Assembly (NCBI RefSeq): GCF_033239625.1
Contig: NZ_BTCK01000020.1
Span: 1 to 64,000, forward strand
Source: Paenibacillus_T sp033239625
GTDB lineage: Bacteria; Bacillota; Bacilli; Paenibacillales; Paenibacillaceae
DNA: 64,000 nucleotides
Reading direction: 5' to 3'
Shown here one piece after another: positions 43,291-52,200 of this stretch. Under the pieces are notes generated by a model, which was given only the letters and a program-made list of their open reading frames with translations, was not told the DNA's origin and made no database searches. The translations under genes were made by a program, and so were the position numbers. The first letter of the stretch is position 1. Every line of letters begins with the position of its first letter.

Positions 43291-44126
43291 TTTATGCAAG
43301 CGATCTGGATCAGACGCTTATCTTCTCCAGACGATCGATGATCGTGCCGGAAGACGAGCCTGGCATTCGCATCGTGGAATGGATCAACGGCAAGTCGCAG
43401 TCCTTCATGTCCGAGGCATCGATCGCGACGCTGAAGGCATTGAATGAGCGGCTCGTGTTCGTTCCCGTAACGACGCGGACGTTGGCGCAGTATCGCCGAA
43501 TCGATGTATTCCAGCGGGATATCGTGCCTGCTTACGCGATTACGAGCAATGGGGGACGCATCCTGATCAAAGGCGAGGAAGATGCCTATTGGCAGAAGCT
43601 CGTGCAGGAGAGGCTGAAGCGGGCAGCGTGTTCTTCCGATGAGGCGCGGCAGTTGTTCGCCAAGGTCGTACAGCCGGAATGGGTGAAGGAAGAACGTCTG
43701 TGTGATGAACTGTTCTACGTGTATATGGTGGATCGGGACAAGCTGCCGCTAGAGGCGGTGCAGGAACGTGCTGAGCTGCTTGCTGAGCGCGGATGGGAAG
43801 TATCCGTGCAAGGGCGTAAGGTATACATCGTTCCTTCTGTCGTGAACAAAAGGGATGCTGTCGCTTATATTAGGCAGCGTCATCCTGAAGCGGGGCTGAT
43901 CGCATCGGGCGATTCCTTGCTGGATCGAAGCCTGCTGGAGACGGCAGATGATGCCATTGCGCCGGCTCACGGCGAGCTATATCGGATCTACCAGTCAACA
44001 GGTCAAATGGGGCGCTGGGTGTTCACGCAGCGGTCAGGCTTATTTGCAGGGGAAGAGATTGCGGATTTCGTGCAGGCGAGGGCTGAAGCTTTGAACAATT
44101 GGACATGGGAGGAACGTTCGTCATGA
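43287..44126 (+). CDS. HAD-superfamily phosphatase of the Ter cluster
   Basis: The 279-residue Cof-type (IIB) HAD hydrolase has the nucleophile motif SDLDQTLIF (Asp6, Asp8), motif II VPVTTRT, the Lys of motif III in VNKRDAV, and motif IV SGDSLLD. In the Ter cluster it should dephosphorylate a phosphoribosylated intermediate. It overlaps the upstream PRTase fusion and the downstream ATP-grasp gene by ATGA at both ends, so all three are translationally coupled. Confidence 0.88.
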   Translation: MIYASDLDQTLIFSRRSMIVPEDEPGIRIVEWINGKSQSFMSEASIATLKALNERLVFVPVTTRTLAQYRRIDVFQRDIVPAYAITSNGGRILIKGEEDAYWQKLVQERLKRAACSSDEARQLFAKVVQPEWVKEERLCDELFYVYMVDRDKLPLEAVQERAELLAERGWEVSVQGRKVYIVPSVVNKRDAVAYIRQRHPEAGLIASGDSLLDRSLLETADDAIAPAHGELYRIYQSTGQMGRWVFTQRSGLFAGEEIADFVQARAEALNNWTWEERSS

Positions 44127-45205
44127 AGAGCAAGAAGGAGTATCGCGTCTATTTTAACCGCTGGTTTTCTGTTGCTTATCACTATATGAACAGCATCCGC
44201 AACAATGAGGACGGACTGCCGTTCAAGCTCTACGGAACACATCCGGATTCCCGCCACATGGCGCTGCAAGCGGCCGACTATGCAACGACGGAACCTGTTC
44301 TGCAAGGTTTGGACTATGTGCAATGGCTCGCCGACTTCTGCAAGGAGCATGAGATCGATGTCTTCATTCCGCGCCTACGAATGCTCGACATCGCGCGCAA
44401 TATCGAGCTGTTCGACGCGATCGGCACGAAGGTAACGGTCTGCCGCGATGTCGAACTGTTGGAGAAAATATCGATCAAGGACAAATTCTATGAAGAGGTA
44501 CGGGAGAGCGGCATTATGGAAGTGCCGGCATACGAGGTCGTAACGGATGCAGCGGGGTTCAAGCTGGCCTACGAGCGGCTTATCGCCGAAGGCCATCGCG
44601 TCTGCTTCAAGCCGACGGATTCGGAGGGCGGATTAGGTTTCCGCATCGTGAACGATCAGCGGGATGCGCTGCGCGATCTGTTCGGCTATGTGACGAATGA
44701 GATGACGTTCGAGGAAGCTTATTCGATTTTGTCGCAGGCAGAGAGCTTCCCGTCATTGATGGTAATGGAGCTGCTGGAAGGTCCGGAGTACAGCATCGAC
44801 TGTATCGCGGACGGTGAAGGCAATCTGCATGCTGCGATTCCTCGCCGCAAGGCGGACGGGCGTCTGCGCGTGCTGGAGCATAATGAGGAGCTGCTGGCGA
44901 TTGCGCAACGTGTCGCTGCAACTTACCGGATTCCGTACAATTTCAATATTCAAATGCGATATTCAGGTGGAGTGCCGAAGCTGCTTGAAATTAATCCGCG
45001 CATGTCCGGCGGTCTTCACGCGACAAGTTTGACAGGTATTAATTTCCCTTATTTGGGTGTCAAAGCAGCGCTCGGAGAGCCGATTGGCGAGCTGAAACCG
45101 GAATACAATATGATGACAAGCCATATTGAGCTTGCTATGCGAATGGCAACATTCGAACCGGAATGCGAGCGCGTGACATCGCTTGCCGGTGACCGGTCAC
45201 ATTGA
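44123..45205 (+). CDS. ATP-grasp ligase of the Ter cluster
   Basis: The 360-residue ATP-grasp enzyme has the ATP-lid region VCFKPTDSEGGLGFRIV, the hinge VMELLEGPEYSIDCI, and the metal-binding LLEINPRMSGG. This is the carbamoyl-phosphate-synthase-like branch that ligates a carboxylate to an amine. Expected role: an amide or peptide-like bond in the Ter-linked metabolite. ATG at 44123 overlaps the HAD stop and has GGGAGG upstream; an earlier in-frame start at 44099 lies within the HAD gene. Confidence 0.88.
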   Translation: MKSKKEYRVYFNRWFSVAYHYMNSIRNNEDGLPFKLYGTHPDSRHMALQAADYATTEPVLQGLDYVQWLADFCKEHEIDVFIPRLRMLDIARNIELFDAIGTKVTVCRDVELLEKISIKDKFYEEVRESGIMEVPAYEVVTDAAGFKLAYERLIAEGHRVCFKPTDSEGGLGFRIVNDQRDALRDLFGYVTNEMTFEEAYSILSQAESFPSLMVMELLEGPEYSIDCIADGEGNLHAAIPRRKADGRLRVLEHNEELLAIAQRVAATYRIPYNFNIQMRYSGGVPKLLEINPRMSGGLHATSLTGINFPYLGVKAALGEPIGELKPEYNMMTSHIELAMRMATFEPECERVTSLAGDRSH

Positions 45206-45276
45206 CAGCGCTTGTGACGGTTCCTACAATAAGGGAAGAGACTACGTGTCCAGTCCAGTAGTGGAGGGAATCGTCC

Positions 45277-45981
45277 GTGAACAAAAATACATTGATCGGC
45301 GCTGCAGTCGGCTATGTCGCCGCTGTTATAACCGGTTTCGCGCTGCCGGAGGTACTGTCGCTGATGCTGCCAGCGGGAGGCGCCATTGTCGGCAGTCTCA
45401 TTCCATCGCGCCTGAATGGGAATACGCCGCCGCGCAATCAGCCGTATGGCGCTCAGCCTATGAATCCGCAGCAGCCAGGGACAGCGGTTCCGCAGTCCAC
45501 GCAGCAGCAGGCAGTGACTAGTGCAGCCGCAGGCCAGACTGCTCAGCGCCCACAAGCGCAGCCGCAGCAGTCTTCGATTCCAGAAGGCTTCGAATCGGTT
45601 GTTGAGTACTTGCAGGTACTCGAAGATATGATCATCTCCGAAGGTCAGAAGAACAACCTCGACAGTGAGATTGTCGACAAGTCGCTCGCTTTGTTCGCGC
45701 GGATCCAGCGTGTTATTCCGCTGCTGAATGAGCTGGGCAACAGCAACATCAATCATACGGTTCGCAGGCTTGTGCTGAAGGACTTGAACGCTGTTATTAA
45801 TCCGTTTCTTCGTCTGAGCGGTGAGATGAAGAGCCAGAATCGGCGCATGCTGCTTAACGGACTGAGGGACGTGAACTCGAAGATTACGGACATCGTCTCG
45901 ACAGTCGAACATAAGGATTTGCTGGAGCTTCAGACGAAGGCTGAGCTTATCCACCAACGTTACAAGCAATCAGAGCTCTAA
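45277..45981 (+). CDS. TelA-associated helical membrane protein (XpaC-like position)
   Basis: The 234-residue protein has a hydrophobic N-terminus (about 5-45, one or two membrane passes), a Pro/Gln/Ala-rich linker (about 50-105), and a helical C-terminal domain (about 110-234). I do not recognise the domain with certainty. XpaC-like proteins occupy this place directly before telA (xpaC-yaaN in Bacillus), and the C-terminal helices would fit. The start GTG follows GGAGGG by 8 bases. It lies 71 bp after the ATP-grasp gene and 42 bp before telA. Confidence 0.7.
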   Translation: MNKNTLIGAAVGYVAAVITGFALPEVLSLMLPAGGAIVGSLIPSRLNGNTPPRNQPYGAQPMNPQQPGTAVPQSTQQQAVTSAAAGQTAQRPQAQPQQSSIPEGFESVVEYLQVLEDMIISEGQKNNLDSEIVDKSLALFARIQRVIPLLNELGNSNINHTVRRLVLKDLNAVINPFLRLSGEMKSQNRRMLLNGLRDVNSKITDIVSTVEHKDLLELQTKAELIHQRYKQSEL

Positions 45982-46023
45982 TCGGGTCATTCAATCACTT
46001 TTCAATACGAGGAGGCAATCGAC

Positions 46024-47121
46024 ATGTCTACACAGCTCGTGCAGTTGAAGAAAGAAGATGAACAACAGGTCGTACAGGAAGCATCGCGCCTGATCGGTCA
46101 GGTTGCGCAGACGGATTCCGTACAGCTGGATTCCTTGATGGACGAGATTGGCAAGCTGGGGATGAAGACGCAGGAGAAGGCGGGGCAGACGCTCAAGCTG
46201 CTGGATCGTCCAGTCAATGATCTGATGGGCGGCAGCCGTGCGGAAGTATCGAACATGATCTTGAAGCTCCGCGGCGAGTGCGAGACGCTCCAGCAGAGCA
46301 AGAATGTCGGATTTTTCGGCAAGCTCGTTCGTAAGAGCCCGCTGAAAAACTACATCTACAAATATCAGTCGGTCAAATCGAACGTCGACGCAATTATTAA
46401 CGGTTTGCGCGACGGCAAGGATACGTTGGAGGAAAGCATCGTCAACATGCGTCAGCTGAAGCGCTCTTCGCTTGAAGAGATCTACTCGCTCCAGACGAAG
46501 ATTGCGTTCGGCGACAAGCTGAAGGAGCTGTTCGAGGCGGAGATTGCGAAGCCGGAGAACGAAGGCCGCAAGGCACAGCTCGAACGCGGTCTGCGCAAAG
46601 TCGTAACGCGCATTCAGTCGATGACAGAGATGATCATGCTGTACAATCAAGCGATTGCAGCAACGGATATCATTAACGATAACAACGACAAGCTGATCGA
46701 CTCGGTGAACAATGCGATCGATAAGACGTCGAACCTCATTACGGTTTCTGCCATGATCGCACTTGCACTCAATGACCAGGAGAAGGTTATCAGTGCGGTT
46801 GACGCAACGAACAAAACGATCGAGAACCAGTTCCAAGAGAATGCCCGCTTGCTGCGGCAGACGACGGAGCGTACGAATGACTTGCTGGCGAAACCATCGA
46901 TGTCGATGGAAGCCGTTAACCGGGCGATCACTGACCTGATGGCAGCGATCGATCTGTCCGAGCAGTCGAACCGCCGCATCATCGATAGCTGCAACGACTA
47001 CACGAACAAAATGACGACGATCAACACGCAGCTGGCGAATCGTCTCGGACATGGCGCCGATGCCGCGCCTGCCCTCCAGTCAGCGCCAGCTGAGTCTGAA
47101 TTGACGAAGCTGTTAAGCTGA
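46024..47121 (+). CDS. TelA-family toxic anion resistance protein
   Basis: The 365-residue, almost fully helical soluble protein matches TelA (YaaN/YceH): SLMDEIGKLGMKTQEKAGQTLKLLDRPV near the N-terminus, the central KYQSVKSNVDAIINGLRDGKDTLEESI, and QERTTERTND-like late helices with TNKMTTINTQLANR. TelA proteins are linked to tellurite and cell-wall-active drug tolerance; the mechanism is not settled. It closes the operon, as in Bacillus yceC-H. Start after ACGAGGAGG. Confidence 0.9.
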   Translation: MSTQLVQLKKEDEQQVVQEASRLIGQVAQTDSVQLDSLMDEIGKLGMKTQEKAGQTLKLLDRPVNDLMGGSRAEVSNMILKLRGECETLQQSKNVGFFGKLVRKSPLKNYIYKYQSVKSNVDAIINGLRDGKDTLEESIVNMRQLKRSSLEEIYSLQTKIAFGDKLKELFEAEIAKPENEGRKAQLERGLRKVVTRIQSMTEMIMLYNQAIAATDIINDNNDKLIDSVNNAIDKTSNLITVSAMIALALNDQEKVISAVDATNKTIENQFQENARLLRQTTERTNDLLAKPSMSMEAVNRAITDLMAAIDLSEQSNRRIIDSCNDYTNKMTTINTQLANRLGHGADAAPALQSAPAESELTKLLS

Positions 47122-47205
47122 GTTTAATTACCGTATAGTTCGCATGTTCTTCCGCCCCTCCGCATAGACTGCACCAAATAGCCGTCAGCGAAGAGAGGGA
47201 GCCCG

Positions 47206-47349
47206 ATGATGTCCTCCATTATTCTTGGCTGTGTCATCTTTGTCCTTATTGTTGTGGCGAGCAGCGAGCGGGCGGAAGCGATTGCGGAGTTGAATGATCC
47301 CGTCAATGAACATTTGTTCAAGAGCAGAAACAGCAGAAACAAGGGCTGA
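47206..47349 (+). CDS. Small membrane peptide (47 residues)
   Basis: A short frame with tandem ATGs at 47206/47209 behind GAGAGGGAG. It encodes an N-terminal hydrophobic helix (SSIILGCVIFVLIVVAS) and a charged tail. Its stop lies in the stem of a strong terminator. I know no family. It may be the last product of the Ter transcript or independent. Confidence 0.5.
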   Translation: MMSSIILGCVIFVLIVVASSERAEAIAELNDPVNEHLFKSRNSRNKG

Positions 47350-47376
47350 TCCACTGGATCAGCCCTTGTTTGTTTA
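47339..47376 (+). terminator. Terminator of the Ter operon region
   Basis: Perfect stem AAGGGCTGATCC / GGATCAGCCCTT followed by GTTTGTTTAG. It is the first clear plus-strand terminator after 36.6 kb. Confidence 0.88.
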
Positions 47377-47508
47377 GAATCTCTGCGGTTGGCGAGGAAT
47401 AAGAGTGGTAAATCTACACGTATCCCTGCAAATTGTACCTGTGCGATTCTAAGATTTGTTTTGAAAGCTGGTCTGAAAAGGCGGGTTCAAAACGGGCGAC
47501 AGCCCCTA

Positions 47509-48381
47509 TTACCCATTCACAATTTCGCCCCCGTTAATATGCATGATCTGCCCGGTCATATAGGACGAGTCGTCGCACGCTAAGTAGACGTAAGCAGCGG
47601 CCATCTCGTAAGGCTGTCCCGGACGCTTCAGCGGAGTATCGGAACCGAATTCGGATACCATCTGAGCGTCGAACGATGCTGGAATGAGCGGCGTCCAGAC
47701 CGGGCCTGGCGCAACGCCATTGACGCGAATGCCGCGATCAGCCAGATGTACGGCTAAAGCGCGAGTGAACGATACGATCGCGCCTTTCGTCGAGGAGTAG
47801 TCGATAAGCAGCGGATTGCCTTTGTAGGCGGTCACAGATGCGGTATTAATAATTGCCGTTCCAGGCTTCAACAGCGGGATAGCCGCCTTGGTTAGATAGA
47901 ACATGCCGAACACGTTCGTCTTGAACGTACGTTCCAGCTGCTGTGCCGTGATTTGCTCGAATTGCTGCAGCGGATGCTGCTCAGCGGAGTTGTTGACGAG
48001 TACGTCAATGCCGCCATGTGCGGCTGTCGTCTGCTGAACCGCTTGTTGGCAGAAAGTTTCGTCTCCGATATCGCCGGGAATGAGCAGGCAGCGTCGGCCG
48101 GCGCCTTCAATGATTGTCTTCGTCGCTTGTGCATCGCCATGCTCGTCCAAGTAGACGATGGCAACGTCGGCGCCTTCCTTGGCGAACGCGACAGCAGCCG
48201 CTCGACCGATGCCGCTGTCGCCGCCTGTAATAAGAACAGACTTGCCTTGAAGCTTGCCGGCCGGTTTATAGGAAGGTGACTCGAAGGCAGGGAGTGGATT
48301 CATCTCGGATTCAATGCCTGGCTGTCGATTCTGATGCTGCGGCGGGAGCACTTGATGCTTTTGTGGTTGGGAAGGGCTCAT
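47509..48381 (-). CDS. Short-chain dehydrogenase/reductase (general-stress type)
   Basis: The 290-residue SDR carries a polar N-terminal extension of about 42 residues, common in the YhdF/YhxC/GsiB-associated group. NAD(P) motif GGDSGIGRAAA, LVNNSAEQ (NNxA), catalytic Ser in NTASVTAY, YSSTKGA (YxxxK) and VAPGPVWTPLIP are all present, so it should be active. Such proteins are often general-stress proteins; the substrate is not known. The start follows AAGGAGG. Monocistronic. Confidence 0.87.
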   Translation of the reverse strand: MSPSQPQKHQVLPPQHQNRQPGIESEMNPLPAFESPSYKPAGKLQGKSVLITGGDSGIGRAAAVAFAKEGADVAIVYLDEHGDAQATKTIIEGAGRRCLLIPGDIGDETFCQQAVQQTTAAHGGIDVLVNNSAEQHPLQQFEQITAQQLERTFKTNVFGMFYLTKAAIPLLKPGTAIINTASVTAYKGNPLLIDYSSTKGAIVSFTRALAVHLADRGIRVNGVAPGPVWTPLIPASFDAQMVSEFGSDTPLKRPGQPYEMAAAYVYLACDDSSYMTGQIMHINGGEIVNG

Positions 48382-48549
48382 CGCTCTTTCCTCCTTAATA
48401 TGCCAAAATGTTAATTTCGCACTTATTATGGGGAATTCAGGCGAATCTATGCGCTGGATGGTGATGAATATCGCAAGCGGCTAATTATTAACGATTTGCA
48501 AACCGATAGTTATTAGTACAGCTACAACAGGCTTGTCTGGAGGAGAACG

Positions 48550-49587
48550 ATGATGAACACGATATTACGACATACGAAGGGCCGTATCCAACTGAAAGGC
48601 CAACGACTTCAGCAAGTAACGTACACGGGTATTCGCGAAGAAGAGTTGTCGCTGCTGCAGGAGCAGCGCGAGCTGTTCAAGCGGATTACGAACAATGTTG
48701 TCGATGAGCTCTACGATCGTTTGATGAAGGAGTCTGAATTGGCAGCGATTATTGAGCGGCACAGTACGCTTGATCGGCTGAAGGAGACGCAGCGCTGGTA
48801 TTTCGAGTCGCTGACGGACGGAACGATCGACGAGGCTTTTTTTGAACGCAGGCTGCACATCGGGCGCATTCACTCTCGGATCGGATTAACGACGAATTGG
48901 TATCTAGGAACCTATATGCTCTATCTCGATATTGCGACGAGCTGGCTGAAGAAGGAGTCGCCGGATCAGTGGCCGGTCATCGTCCTTGCCCTGAGCAAGC
49001 TGTTCAATCTCGATTCCCAGATCGTGCTTGAAGCCTATGAGGAAGGCGAGAAGGACAAGATTCAACAAATGGTCGATCAGAAGGAGCATCTGCTTCTCCA
49101 AGTGAACGGGGCGGTACAGGAGCTGACGGCGATGATCACGGAGCTGACGGCGAGCAGTAAATCGATGGCGCATGCAGCGCAGCATACGGCCGAGCTTCAA
49201 CGCAGCTCCAACGAGCAAGTGCAGGCGCTTAATGACCATGTGAAAGCGATCGGCGAGCTCGGCTCTGCGATGAAGGATGTGTCGGATCAGACCCATCTAA
49301 TCGGTCTTAATGCATCCATTGAGGCGGCGCGTGCAGGCGATGAGGGGCGAGGCTTTGCAGTTGTTGCCAATGAGATTCGCAAGCTGGCTGCCAACTCGAA
49401 GAACTCGCTCGATGTCATCCAAACGAAGCTCACTGACATTAACAATGCGCTGAAGCATGTCCGCACCGGCAGCGAAGCGACGCTGAAGCTTGCCGATGGC
49501 CAGGCTGCAAGCTCGCAGGAGCTCGCGTCATTCATCCAAATGATTGAATCCGTTGCATCAGAGCTTTCGAAGCTGCAGAGGCAATAA
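48550..49587 (+). CDS. Short globin-coupled sensor with chemoreceptor signalling tip (HemAT-like)
   Basis: A soluble 345-residue protein. Residues about 15-185 form a sensor globin: the motif RRLHIGRIHSRIGLTTNWYLGTY contains the proximal heme His (about 108). A helical MCP-type signalling domain follows (about 190-345) with the hairpin tip QTHLIGLNASIEAARAGDEGRGFAVVANEIRKLA, which docks CheA/CheW. HemAT of Bacillus is about 430 residues; this one ends soon after the tip, so the descending helix is shorter. No transmembrane segment. It should sense oxygen for aerotaxis or another output. Start after GGAGGAG. Confidence 0.87.
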   Translation: MMNTILRHTKGRIQLKGQRLQQVTYTGIREEELSLLQEQRELFKRITNNVVDELYDRLMKESELAAIIERHSTLDRLKETQRWYFESLTDGTIDEAFFERRLHIGRIHSRIGLTTNWYLGTYMLYLDIATSWLKKESPDQWPVIVLALSKLFNLDSQIVLEAYEEGEKDKIQQMVDQKEHLLLQVNGAVQELTAMITELTASSKSMAHAAQHTAELQRSSNEQVQALNDHVKAIGELGSAMKDVSDQTHLIGLNASIEAARAGDEGRGFAVVANEIRKLAANSKNSLDVIQTKLTDINNALKHVRTGSEATLKLADGQAASSQELASFIQMIESVASELSKLQRQ

Positions 49588-49603
49588 TAACGATAAACAT
49601 ACC

Positions 49604-49666
49604 TAAAATCCGCGATACCGACAGCGTGAGACAGCTAACGGCAACGCGGATTTTCTTTTTCTATGA
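49604..49666 (+). terminator. Terminator after the globin sensor
   Basis: AAAATCCGCG and CGCGGATTTT bracket a 35-base loop containing a small inner stem, followed by CTTTTTC. Confidence 0.65.
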
Positions 49667-49696
49667 AGGCTGCGGCATAGGTCGCAACTGCCGCTG

Positions 49697-51004
49697 CTAC
49701 AGAACGGAAACATCATCTTCTTCGTCATCTTCGTCATCTTCGTCTTCATCATCATCTACAAGCCGAGCGAGCAGCAGGCCGTCAGTTCCTTCGTTCGTAC
49801 CTGTTACAAACTCGCGCAAATAGTACGTAACATAGTCACCGTAACGGCTGTTCTCTGACTCCGTAAGGTCATGAACCCAATGAACGCCAGGCTTGATGCC
49901 GTCGAGTAAAATAACGGCTGCGGCAGCATATACGCCGCTGGCGACTTGGACGTATGTCGCATTCGTTTTGAACTCGGCATAGGCATCCACGTTCTTCAAG
50001 TTGTTGTACATGTAACGCTCATGATCGTCATAGACAAGCAGTACGCCGACGAGGTCGGAGCCTTCGAGCTCGCCGTCATCGGGGTGCAGCAGCTTCTGGT
50101 CATACTCCCACAACTCTTCGATATCGTCGAGATTGTCCTGGATCAGCTCGGTCGTATAATCGTTGACGCGATAGATGAAGGCGGACTCCAGCTCATAGTC
50201 TTCGGCAAGCGCAATCGTCTCTTCATGCGCCATAATGCAGCCTGAGAACGTCAGATCGCCGAGCCTCACTGTGTATTCGCGGTTATAGACATCATCGAAC
50301 AGCATATAGGTCGCATCGCTGATGGAGTACACCGGATAGTTGGAGATTGCTTCTTCCAGGAAGCATTCCGGCGACCATGTCACATAGACCGTCTTCGGTT
50401 TCACAAGCGAACGGTCTGTGTAGAACGTATCGTCCTTTTCTACAACGTAGATTGCACGGGGCTTCTGGTCAGGATTTTCTTTCATCATTTTCACAGCCAT
50501 CCACTGCACAACGCCAGGGTTCATGCCCGAACAAACAATGGCTTTCACCTGCTTGAACGTGTGCTCGACCTTCTCGAAACGGTCAATCCGTTCTAACAAG
50601 CTGGTAGCTTCTGCTTCTGGCATGTCATCCACTTCCGTATCTTCGAGCGCCGTGTTCACGTAGGCGATGCCAAGCTCATCGCAGCAAGCGATCATGCTGC
50701 GCGTATCGGCCCATGACAGGTCGATGACGAGCTGAGTTTTGGTGCGCATGCAGTGCTGTTTGAGCGATTCGGCATGCGTTAGGTCAAGCTGATGAAGCTT
50801 GAGACGGGAAGAGAGTTCCGGCGCAAATTCGCGGTAGTAGCTGCGCGGTTTTTGTTCGCGATCGATTCCGTGAATTTTGGCATTGTTGAGGTAATGGTGA
50901 AGCGGGGATTGCTCGTCCGATAAGGAACGCTCGAACAGCGTAAGCAGAGCCCGAGCGACGCCTCCCGAGCTTCCTAGTACCGTTATGACGAAAGGGTTGT
51001 CCAT
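49697..51004 (-). CDS. Saccharopine-dehydrogenase-like oxidoreductase with acidic tail
   Basis: A 435-residue protein with an N-terminal Rossmann domain (ITVLGSSGGVARALLTLF) and a middle domain with VCSGMNPGVVQWMAVKMM. This places it near saccharopine dehydrogenases and the homospermidine synthase group; the exact activity is uncertain. The last 20 residues are almost all Asp/Glu, with repeated GAD/GAA codons. ATG at 51004 follows GGAGGCGAAAGG and is preferred over the upstream ATG at 51049. Monocistronic. Confidence 0.75.
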   Translation of the reverse strand: MDNPFVITVLGSSGGVARALLTLFERSLSDEQSPLHHYLNNAKIHGIDREQKPRSYYREFAPELSSRLKLHQLDLTHAESLKQHCMRTKTQLVIDLSWADTRSMIACCDELGIAYVNTALEDTEVDDMPEAEATSLLERIDRFEKVEHTFKQVKAIVCSGMNPGVVQWMAVKMMKENPDQKPRAIYVVEKDDTFYTDRSLVKPKTVYVTWSPECFLEEAISNYPVYSISDATYMLFDDVYNREYTVRLGDLTFSGCIMAHEETIALAEDYELESAFIYRVNDYTTELIQDNLDDIEELWEYDQKLLHPDDGELEGSDLVGVLLVYDDHERYMYNNLKNVDAYAEFKTNATYVQVASGVYAAAAVILLDGIKPGVHWVHDLTESENSRYGDYVTYYLREFVTGTNEGTDGLLLARLVDDDEDEDDEDDEEDDVSVL

Positions 51005-51285
51005 CCTTTCGCCTCCTTCCAATTCGAATTTGTACATCCTATTCCGCAAACTATCAAAACGACTGATGCAAGAGCGGACATGCAGGACAGATTCGCATCG
51101 TTATTGGAAAGTTTTACTTTACGGCAGCAATATTGTCAGGTATAAATCAAGGTAGAGAGCATATGTTTCACGTTGATGGTATCACCTCGAAGAGGTTGTT
51201 CCCTAAAGTGCGAGGCTGAAAGCCGAAGCCGAACTTTGCGAACAAGGACTTAAAGAGCTGATTTCAGAAACGGGGGAATGCTCCG

Positions 51286-52170
51286 ATGATCGTTGCGCCA
51301 GATTTGCCGATTCTGCCTTGTCGGATCGACGGTGGCATTAAGCTGTTTGAGCTGAAGGCTGAGCCGGTCGCTCAAGAGCTGCTGCCGGGCATTTGGATGG
51401 AAGGCTGGGGCTATAACGGCTCCATTCCGGGTCCGCTGATCGTGGTCCGAACGGGTGATGACGTTATTATTCGTGTTGAAAATCGTCTTCCCGTGCCAAC
51501 CTCTGTTCATTGGCATGGTCTAGATGTGCCGAACACAATGGATGGCGTTCCGGGCATAGAACCGACGCCGCTCATTCAGCCGGGTCAGCGTTACGATTAC
51601 CGCTTCCAGATTCGAAACCGGCCGGGCACGCATATGTATCATTCGCATGTCGATGTCGTTCGGCAGTTGTCTAGTGGACTTGGCGGCATGCTGGTCATCA
51701 TGGACCCGAATGAGAAAGGAATCGCGCACGATTACGTCTATATGCTGCAGCAGTTCCGTTTGCTTGGACTGTCCAAGGGCGAGCTGAAGCAAGGGCGCTA
51801 TCGGATTGATCCGTACAGCGATGGCTTTAATTTCTTCACCATGAATGGCCGCTGTTTTCCGCATGTGCGGCCGATGATTGCCAAGGAAGGCGACAAAGTC
51901 CGCATTCGGCTCGGCAGCATTGGAATGAATGTTCATCCGATGCATTTGCACGGTCATCAATTTCAATTGACGGCGATGGACGGCAATAAGCTTTTCCCGG
52001 GCAGCCGTCCGCTAATGAACACGATTGGCGTAGCATCCGGGGAGACCAGAGATATTGAATTTGTTGCAGATAATCCGGGCCGTTGGCCGTTTCACTGCCA
52101 TATCCCGCATCATAATGCGAACAATTTCACCTCGCAGGTCGGAGGGATGTTCACGTTCATCCACTACTAA
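51286..52170 (+). CDS. Two-domain multicopper oxidase (laccase-like)
   Basis: The 294-residue copper oxidase has two cupredoxin domains. Copper ligands: SVHWHGLD (about 74-77), MYHSHVD (about 118), HPMHLHGH (about 217-224) and HCHIPHH (about 270-276). These supply the trinuclear cluster and the type-1 Cys-His pair. At about half the length of three-domain laccases, it fits the small two-domain type that works as a trimer. There is no signal peptide, so it may be cytosolic or spore-associated. The gene ends 30 bp before an HD-GYP gene with its own ribosome binding site, so the two probably share a transcript. Confidence 0.87.
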   Translation: MIVAPDLPILPCRIDGGIKLFELKAEPVAQELLPGIWMEGWGYNGSIPGPLIVVRTGDDVIIRVENRLPVPTSVHWHGLDVPNTMDGVPGIEPTPLIQPGQRYDYRFQIRNRPGTHMYHSHVDVVRQLSSGLGGMLVIMDPNEKGIAHDYVYMLQQFRLLGLSKGELKQGRYRIDPYSDGFNFFTMNGRCFPHVRPMIAKEGDKVRIRLGSIGMNVHPMHLHGHQFQLTAMDGNKLFPGSRPLMNTIGVASGETRDIEFVADNPGRWPFHCHIPHHNANNFTSQVGGMFTFIHY

Positions 52171-52200
52171 ACGATCCCACTTGAATGGAGGTACCGGCTT

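Noticed and set aside
45991..47052. Minus-strand frame of 353 residues
   Set aside because: Antisense to telA, Arg/Leu/His-rich and without a start signal.
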